Of a stretch of DNA of 9,273 nt, positions 5,327 to 9,273 are shown piece after piece. Origin of the DNA: JAUWQU01 sp964605095 (GTDB lineage Bacteria > Planctomycetota > Phycisphaerae > SM23-33); assembly GCA_964605095.1 (NCBI GenBank), contig CAZSBS010000191.1, positions 1-9,273 on the forward strand, read 5' to 3'. Every line of letters starts with the position of its first letter. Positions within the stretch are counted from its first letter, which is position 1. The notes under the pieces are model-generated. The model was not told the DNA's origin. It searched no databases and was given only the letters and a program-made list of their open reading frames with translations. The position numbers were made by a program, and so were the translations under genes.

Positions 5327-6601
5327 ATGAACTGTTTCCGTCTTCCTGTCCTGCCGGCGGCAGTTGTGGCCGTGTGCGTTCTTGCCGCGATGGCCCTGCC
5401 CGCGGCGGCGGCCAGGCCGGCGGATGGGAACTGGCCGCAGTTCCGCGGCGCCTTCAATGCCGGGCTGGCTGACATTTCGCCCGCCGACCTGCCGGCTGAG
5501 TTCGCCGAAAAGGACTTCCGCTGGAACGTGGAGATAGGCGGAGTCGGTTTCGGCTGCCCGGCGGTGTGGGGCGACCGGGCGTTCCTGCTGACCTGCGACG
5601 AGAAGACCGGCCTGCGGCGCGTTCTGTGCGTTGCGGTCGACGACGGGAAGCTTCTCTGGCAGAAGGACTATCGCTTCGGCCCTGTCAAGCACAACAAGGA
5701 CAACAGCCTGGCCGCGTCCACCCCGGCCGTGGACGCCGCTCGCGTGGTCGTCTGCTGGGCATCGCCCAAGTCCGTGATGGTTGTCGCGCTGGACCACTCG
5801 GGCAAGGAGCTTTGGCAGCACGATCTCGGCGGGCACGAGACCCAGCACGGTCCGAGCGTCACGCCGATTCTCCACGAGGGCACGGTGTATGTCGCCAACG
5901 ACAACCAGGGCCCGTCGGCAGTGTTTGCCATCGACGCCGCCGGCGGACAGGTCAAGTGGCAGGTGAATCGTCCCTCCGGCAGTGCGGCGTACGGCACGCC
6001 GCTGATATATCGGCCAGGCGGTGGGGCGGCGTTCCAACTGGTGCTGTCGTCCACTGCCGCGGGGCTTACCGCCTACGACCTCAAGACCGGCAAGCAGTTG
6101 TGGACTGCCGCGAAAGCCAATCCCGAGCGGGTGGTCGCCTCGCCGGTCCAGGCGGGCGACCTGGTCGTCGGCAGTTGCGGCACCGGCTCGCGGGGCAAGT
6201 GCCTCATCGCCGTCCGCCCGCCCGCCTCGCCGGGCGGCAAACCTGAGACGGCTTGGAAGGTCTATGGCGACGCGCCGTACGTGCCGACGAGCGTCGCCGT
6301 CGGCGGGCTGCTGTTTTCCGTGCAGGACACCGGCAGCATCGCATGTTATCGAATCGCCACGGGCGAGCTCGTCTGGCAGGACAAGCTGCCCGTTAAGTTC
6401 TACGGCTCGCCAGTCTCCGCCGCCGGGCGGATTTACGTCATCAGTCGGGCCGGCACGATGTTCTGCTACGCCGCGGCTGAGAAGTTCCAACTCCTCGGCA
6501 AGACCAACCTCGGCGGGCCCTCCTTCGCCACGCCCGCCTTCGTCGGCAAACGCATGCTGCTTCGCACGCACACCAGGCTGATCTGTGCGGAGAAGAAGTA
6601 G
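5327..6601 (+). CDS. Secreted PQQ-like beta-propeller repeat protein (424 aa)
   Basis: The ATG at 5327 is chosen over the upstream in-frame ATG at 5234: it has TAGGAG seven bases ahead and starts a clear signal peptide (1-29, hydrophobic core, ending ALPAAAA). The mature protein opens with NWPQFRG (35-41), the hallmark of a large planctomycete/verrucomicrobial family related to BamB and quinoprotein dehydrogenases. Repeated blades of the form D.(S/T)GK.LWQ follow, with tryptophans at about 66, 111, 163, 211, 259, 310 and 350, mostly 40-52 residues apart: a propeller of about seven or eight blades. I see no PQQ-dehydrogenase catalytic set, so this is probably a binding or scaffold protein in the periplasm or envelope rather than an enzyme. 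It is likely co-transcribed with the small gene 36 bases downstream. The specific role is unknown. Confidence 0.88.
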   Translation: MNCFRLPVLPAAVVAVCVLAAMALPAAAARPADGNWPQFRGAFNAGLADISPADLPAEFAEKDFRWNVEIGGVGFGCPAVWGDRAFLLTCDEKTGLRRVLCVAVDDGKLLWQKDYRFGPVKHNKDNSLAASTPAVDAARVVVCWASPKSVMVVALDHSGKELWQHDLGGHETQHGPSVTPILHEGTVYVANDNQGPSAVFAIDAAGGQVKWQVNRPSGSAAYGTPLIYRPGGGAAFQLVLSSTAAGLTAYDLKTGKQLWTAAKANPERVVASPVQAGDLVVGSCGTGSRGKCLIAVRPPASPGGKPETAWKVYGDAPYVPTSVAVGGLLFSVQDTGSIACYRIATGELVWQDKLPVKFYGSPVSAAGRIYVISRAGTMFCYAAAEKFQLLGKTNLGGPSFATPAFVGKRMLLRTHTRLICAEKK

Positions 6602-6637
6602 GCATGTAGTAGGTAAGATAGGTAATAGGAGATTGCC

Positions 6638-6934
6638 ATGATCGCTGACGACGAAGAAGAGATCCTTATCCCCGTGGGATGGTACGAAGCCCATCAGTGG
6701 CAGCGGCTGGAGGAGATCGCTCCGGACGTAAAGAGGATATGGCAGAGCTACGAGGAGTGGATGACTGTGGCGGTTCGCAAGCTCTCAGCCCCTCCGCTTG
6801 GGGGCAAGCGATACGTGAAGGTGCCCATCGACGTCGAGCAGCTCCTGCAATGGTGCCAGCGGCAAGGACGCGACGTTGACGCCCGCGCCCGCGCCGAATA
6901 CGCGGCCGAGCTTCTGGAGCAGAACTTGTCCTAG
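6638..6934 (+). CDS. Small acidic hypothetical protein (98 aa)
   Basis: I do not recognise this protein. The ATG at 6638 has AGGAG (6627-6631) six bases upstream, and the gene lies 36 bases after the propeller gene, so it is probably in the same transcript. The protein starts with an acidic stretch (ADDEEE), has several Trp residues (WYEAHQW, IWQSYEEW) and ends with a helix-like segment: VKVPIDVEQLLQWCQRQGR and then DVDARARAEYAAELLEQ. It has no signal peptide or membrane segment and is probably cytoplasmic. The preceding spacer contains TAGGTA-like repeats (6607-6626). Its TAG stop (6932-6934) overlaps the stop of the convergent HAD gene. Good start, codon bias like its neighbours and an intact frame make it likely real. 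Confidence 0.72.
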   Translation: MIADDEEEILIPVGWYEAHQWQRLEEIAPDVKRIWQSYEEWMTVAVRKLSAPPLGGKRYVKVPIDVEQLLQWCQRQGRDVDARARAEYAAELLEQNLS

Positions 6935-7689
6935 TGTTTATCGCACCCGCAGGCGGCGAAGAGGTGTTGTTGGAACGCGGCCTGGTTGGGCGGGGCGAAG
7001 GCGCCGTACCCTTGTGCGAAGCGGACGCGGTGACGCGGTGAGGCGAAGAAGCTGACGACCGGCCAGCCGACCCGGCCGAAACATTCGGCATCGAGCGGGC
7101 CGTCGCCTATGTACATCACGTCGGCGGGGTCCACTCCGTGTTCGGCCAGGACCATGTCAAGCAGTTGGAGCTTGTTGTCGGTCAGCGTGAAGCGGAAGCC
7201 CGCCGTGCGGTTTCCGTCCCACCAGAAATCGTTGGCGCAGATGAAGTCGACGGGGTAGTTTGCCATCGACATCGTCGCCTCGATCCCGGATCGGCAGCCC
7301 GAGGAGATCACGCCGACCGGCAGGCCGAATCGCTCGCGGGCGAGTTCGAGCGGCGCCAGCAGGCGCGGGTCGAGCATCGGCTGGGCGCGGCGGGCGTAGA
7401 AATGGGTGTAATCGTCCAGCTCCTCTCGCGACAGGCCGCGGAACACGAGCGGGTCGAGCATTTCAACAATGCGGGTGATGTGGTGCGGAACGCGGTCGGG
7501 CCGGCGGAGGGCGGCGCGGTATTCCCGGAACCCGCGCAGCCCGGCGACCATGATGCGAGCAAGCTTGCCGACCTGCCCGTGCCTGATCGCGCGCAGAACG
7601 GCTCGCCGGCAGATGCCCAGGAAGAACGTCTCCTCGAGCATCTCCCGGAGCAGCGTTCCGTTCCAGTCGCATACAACCAGTCGCAACAT
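6931..7689 (-). CDS. HAD-superfamily phosphatase (252 aa)
   Basis: The protein carries the four haloacid-dehalogenase motifs in order. Motif I is CDWNGTLL, with nucleophile D8 and Asn rather than Asp at position 10. Motif II is GVISSG (S129/S130). Motif III Lys is in TDNK (K173). Motif IV is IGDGPLDAE (D196, D200). A helical cap domain fills residues 15-125, so it resembles phosphoglycolate- or phosphoserine-phosphatase-type subclass I enzymes that hydrolyse small phosphorylated metabolites in the cytoplasm. The ATG at 7689 is chosen because motif I should be close to the N-terminus and GGAG lies about 11 bases upstream. An ATG at 7815 would add 42 residues with no resemblance to the family. 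The C-terminus ends CGCDKH. The DWNGT variant is known in the superfamily; the second Asp normally acts as general acid, so substrate turnover may be altered. Confidence 0.85.
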   Translation of the reverse strand: MLRLVVCDWNGTLLREMLEETFFLGICRRAVLRAIRHGQVGKLARIMVAGLRGFREYRAALRRPDRVPHHITRIVEMLDPLVFRGLSREELDDYTHFYARRAQPMLDPRLLAPLELARERFGLPVGVISSGCRSGIEATMSMANYPVDFICANDFWWDGNRTAGFRFTLTDNKLQLLDMVLAEHGVDPADVMYIGDGPLDAECFGRVGWPVVSFFASPRHRVRFAQGYGAFAPPNQAAFQQHLFAACGCDKH

Positions 7690-7885
7690 GCTCAGTCCAA
7701 CTCCAGCCAGTGGGCTTTCCACGGCGTTTTGTCCAGGCGAGGCCCGCGTGGGGCCCGGGCGAATCGGCCAGAGGATACCCCATGAAGGCCGCTCGATTCC
7801 AGTCCATTTGCACATTGGCGTTTGTGGCGGCGCGGCGCGGGGAATATGAATGAGGGAAAAAGCGCCTTCGTGGCCGGCGGGTGAG

Positions 7886-7916
7886 TTGTTAGAGTTGTTA
7901 TGGCAGTTGCTATGCT
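7886..7916 (+). promoter_or_regulatory. Weak promoter candidate for the FmdB-type gene
   Basis: TTGTTA (7886-7891) and TATGCT (7911-7916) match parts of the -35 and -10 boxes but are 19 bases apart, longer than ideal. TTGTTA recurs at 7897-7902 within the spacer. The rest of the 258-bp divergent spacer (7690-7947) is GC-rich, with no gene I can support and no clear promoter for the HAD gene. Confidence 0.25.
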
Positions 7917-7947
7917 AAAGGCTTCGGCGATGACGAGGAGTGAATGA

Positions 7948-8172
7948 ATGCCGATATTCGAATACAAGTGCCGCCAATGCGGGCACGTGACGAGTTTCCT
8001 GGAAAAGGCCGGGGCACATGGCTCGCACAAGTGCGAGCAGTGTGGCTCGGGCAAGACCGACAAGGCGTTCTCGACCTTCACCGCCCAGGCCGGCTCGACA
8101 AGAGAGGTCCCGGGCACCTGCGCTAACGCGGGATCCTGTGCCAGTGGATCGTGCCCGCATAACCATAGATAG
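7948..8172 (+). CDS. FmdB-family zinc-ribbon protein with Cys-rich tail (74 aa)
   Basis: MPIFEYKCRQCG and then CEQCGS form the FmdB/CxxC_CxxC_SSSS regulatory-protein zinc ribbon: C8, C11, C29 and C32 should hold one Zn2+. The ATG at 7948 is preceded by GAGGAG seven bases away; an overlapping ATG at 7944 is out of frame. Residues 41-55 are polar. The tail has three more Cys and two His in a spaced pattern (CANAGSCASGSCPHNH), a feature seen in several FmdB-like proteins and possibly a second metal site. The family is widespread and often linked to C1 or amide metabolism regulators, but most members have no proven function, so I give no gene symbol. It is divergent from the HAD gene. Confidence 0.88.
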   Translation: MPIFEYKCRQCGHVTSFLEKAGAHGSHKCEQCGSGKTDKAFSTFTAQAGSTREVPGTCANAGSCASGSCPHNHR

Positions 8173-8175
8173 GTA

Positions 8176-8238
8176 GTAGCCGGCGCAGCCCTGCGTAGCC
8201 TCTGGCGAAGCAGGGTAGCCAGTGGCCGGTAGCCGGCG
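8176..8238. repeat. GTAGCC repeat cluster after the FmdB-type gene
   Basis: GTAGCC occurs four times, at 8176, 8195, 8215 and 8229. The first and last copies extend to GTAGCCGGCG. CCCTGC (8189-8194) and GCAGGG (8210-8215) also form a 6-bp stem with a 15-base loop. The cluster lies directly after the stop at 8172; AGATAGGTAGTAG around that stop resembles the spacer after the propeller gene (6605-6630). Confidence 0.5.
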
Positions 8239-8252
8239 AAGAAGAGAACGAC

Positions 8253-8287
8253 GGAACCTGGAACCTGGAACACGGAACCCGGGAAAG
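8253..8287. repeat. Degenerate heptamer tandem repeat (GGAACCT type)
   Basis: Five consecutive 7-base units read GGAACCT, GGAACCT, GGAACAC, GGAACCC, GGGAAAG. The first two are identical and the rest drift. A related block, GGAAACCCGGGAAAAGC at 8323-8339, resembles GGAACCCGGGAAAGC at 8274-8288, so part of the array is duplicated about 50 bases downstream. Confidence 0.6.
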
Positions 8288-8388
8288 CGGCAGAAACGGC
8301 GGAACCCGCCGGCAGGCCGGCCGGAAACCCGGGAAAAGCAAACAGCGGCGGCACCCGTGCGTCAATGGCGTCGATCAAGGCTCTGCCT

Positions 8389-8402
8389 CCCCATTCCCCA
8401 TT
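8389..8402. repeat. Heptamer tandem repeat CCCCATT x2
   Basis: CCCCATT occurs twice in tandem, followed by CC. On its own this would be weak, but it shares the 7-base period of the array at 8253 and lies in the same gene-free spacer (8173-8434), which otherwise is short-repeat and GC-palindrome sequence. Confidence 0.4.
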
Positions 8403-8413
8403 CCGCGATCCGC

Positions 8414-8429
8414 TCCCGGCGCGCCGGGA
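8414..8429 (-). terminator. Palindrome just after ubiE/menG (possible transcription end)
   Basis: TCCCGGCGCGCCGGGA is a perfect 16-bp palindrome beginning 6 bases after the TGA of the ubiE/menG gene on the minus strand. The position fits a terminator or mRNA 3'-end hairpin, but no run of T follows, so Rho-independent termination is doubtful. Confidence 0.35.
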
Positions 8430-8434
8430 CGCAA

Positions 8435-9145
8435 TCACTTCGCCTCTGCGATGAACACCGTCACGGCCCCGCCTGTCATGGGTGTTTCGCGGGGGTTGGC
8501 CAGGTTGGCGCGGGTCATCATTTTCAGCACGGCCTTGGGGGCGGGGAAGTCCATCACGGAGTCCACGAGGTATCTGTAGGCGCCTCGGTCGCGAGCGATG
8601 ATCGCGCCCAGCAGCGGCGCGAAGGCCCGCGTGTATATCCTATGGCCGAGCCTCAGCAGGCGCGTGCGCGGCCTGGTCAGATCGAGGATCACCACCAGCC
8701 CGCCTGGGCGGACCACCCGGCCCATTTCCGCCAGCGCCGCCGTGCGGTCCGTAACGTTCCTCAGGCAGAACGCCGCGATGGCGGCGTCGAAAGTGTTGCT
8801 CTCCAGCGGCAGGCTGACCGCGTCGCCGGTTTGCAGGCGGGCACGATCTGACAGGCGGGCGGCGGCGAGTTTTCGCCGGCCGAGGTCCAACATTCCCTTG
8901 GCTGGGTCTATGCCGACAACCTGGCAGTCGGGGCATTGGCGGAGGATCTCGATCGCCACGTCGGCGGTCCCGCAGCCGACGTCGAGGTATCGCCCGCCCG
9001 CGCACGGTTTCATCTTTCGCACGGCCCGGCGGCGCCAGCGGGCGTGATGGCCGAGCGAAAGGATCGTGTTCATCAGGTCGTAATGCCGCGAGATGCGGTC
9101 GAACATCGCGCGGTTGTCCTCGGCTGATAGCAGCGCGTCACGCAT
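8435..9145 (-). CDS. ubiE: Demethylmenaquinone/ubiquinone methyltransferase UbiE/MenG (236 aa)
   Basis: This is a SAM-dependent C-methyltransferase that makes the last step of menaquinone synthesis (demethylmenaquinone to menaquinone); in planctomycetes menaquinone is the likely product, so menG is an equally good name. The family start is clear: MFDRISRHYDLMNTILSLG and HARWRR. Then come the SAM motif LDVGCGTAD (54-62), GIDPAKGML (78-86), LQTGDAVSLPL, FDAAIAAFCLRN, EMGRVVRPGG and AYRYLVDSVMDFP. Small departures from the common forms (GTAD for GTGD, FCLRN for FGLRN, LDLTRP for LEFSRP) are unlikely to abolish function. The ATG at 9145 is chosen because AAGGGA lies about 10 bases upstream and the length fits the family; an ATG at 9235 would add 30 unrelated residues. 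It is convergent with the FmdB-type gene. Confidence 0.9.
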   Translation of the reverse strand: MRDALLSAEDNRAMFDRISRHYDLMNTILSLGHHARWRRRAVRKMKPCAGGRYLDVGCGTADVAIEILRQCPDCQVVGIDPAKGMLDLGRRKLAAARLSDRARLQTGDAVSLPLESNTFDAAIAAFCLRNVTDRTAALAEMGRVVRPGGLVVILDLTRPRTRLLRLGHRIYTRAFAPLLGAIIARDRGAYRYLVDSVMDFPAPKAVLKMMTRANLANPRETPMTGGAVTVFIAEAK

Positions 9146-9172
9146 TGCGGTGCGGTCCCTTGGTTTGCCCGT

Positions 9173-9189
9173 CCGCCCGGCTCGGGCGG
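9173..9189 (-). promoter_or_regulatory. Hairpin in the ubiE/menG leader
   Basis: CCGCCCG (9173-9179) and CGGGCGG (9183-9189) form a perfect 7-bp stem with a three-base loop, 27 bases upstream of the chosen start. It may affect translation of ubiE/menG or be the end of a transcript from outside the window. The rest of the leader to 9273 shows no gene. At the edge GACGCC-GTAA-GG may be the first part of another hairpin that is cut off. Confidence 0.35.
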
Positions 9190-9273
9190 TCTGCGTGCCA
9201 TCAGACCACAGACGCGCAGTTCCCGCAAGCGCCACGAAGGTTCCCGGCCTATGTTCGTAGTGACGCCGTAAGG

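Noticed and set aside
5273..6694. 473-codon open frame opposite the propeller gene
   Set aside because: It is antisense to a gene with a signal peptide, WPQFRG and regular propeller repeats; the reverse protein has no recognisable features.
7690..7815. N-terminal extension of the HAD gene to an ATG at 7815
   Set aside because: The 42 added residues resemble no HAD protein and would place motif I at residue 50; the ATG at 7689 fits the family.
8173..8434. CRISPR array
   Set aside because: Repeats are only 6-7 bases with no regular spacers, and no cas genes are present.
9146..9235. N-terminal extension of UbiE/MenG to an ATG at 9235
   Set aside because: The added residues cross a GC hairpin and match nothing in the family; the ATG at 9145 has a good ribosome-binding site and gives the usual length.

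Overview
The window looks like a piece of a GC-rich chromosome, most likely from a planctomycete (Planctomycetota, perhaps the Phycisphaerae side). The clues are an exported PQQ-type beta-propeller protein that opens with the WPQFRG motif, a Tat-exported sugar-isomerase-like protein, a pyruvate:ferredoxin oxidoreductase gene (pointing to anaerobic or facultative metabolism), a UbiE/MenG methyltransferase (quinone respiration), and short heptamer repeats between genes. The taxonomic call is inference from gene content; there is no rRNA gene or other marker here.

Layout, left to right. The 5' end of a pyruvate:ferredoxin oxidoreductase gene (nifJ/por type) runs leftward off the edge. A 365-bp divergent control region holds a good sigma70-like promoter for it, overlapped by a 9-bp inverted repeat. 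Rightward from 624 is a Tat-exported protein whose C-terminal half resembles L-fucose/L-arabinose isomerases and whose extreme N-terminus is rich in His and Cys. Next comes the decayed remnant (2282-2551) of a REP-associated (IS200-like, HUH) transposase with an inverted repeat just upstream; a 31-bp insertion splits its HUH motif. Two membrane-protein genes follow as an overlapping pair: an ArnT-like GT39 glycosyltransferase and an ICMT-family methyltransferase (GTGA overlap). After a 324-bp spacer with palindromes come a secreted beta-propeller protein and a small protein of unknown function. The small gene's stop codon overlaps that of a convergent HAD-family phosphatase gene. A divergent spacer leads to an FmdB-type zinc-ribbon protein with a Cys-rich tail. 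A 262-bp repeat-rich spacer separates this from the convergent ubiE/menG gene, whose 5' leader reaches the right edge.

How the genes work together. I see no single multi-gene defence or biosynthetic system. Central anaerobic carbon metabolism (PFOR) and menaquinone synthesis (UbiE/MenG) are housekeeping. The GT39 and ICMT-like genes form a likely two-gene operon acting at the membrane, possibly on lipid-linked sugars or cell-envelope glycans. The propeller and the 98-residue protein are probably co-transcribed. The most distinctive items are the Tat-exported isomerase-like protein with its metal-binding-looking leader, the transposase fossil whose HUH motif is restored exactly when 31 bases are removed, the two identical 11-base ribosome-binding segments before the GT39 and ICMT genes, and the repeat-filled spacer before ubiE.
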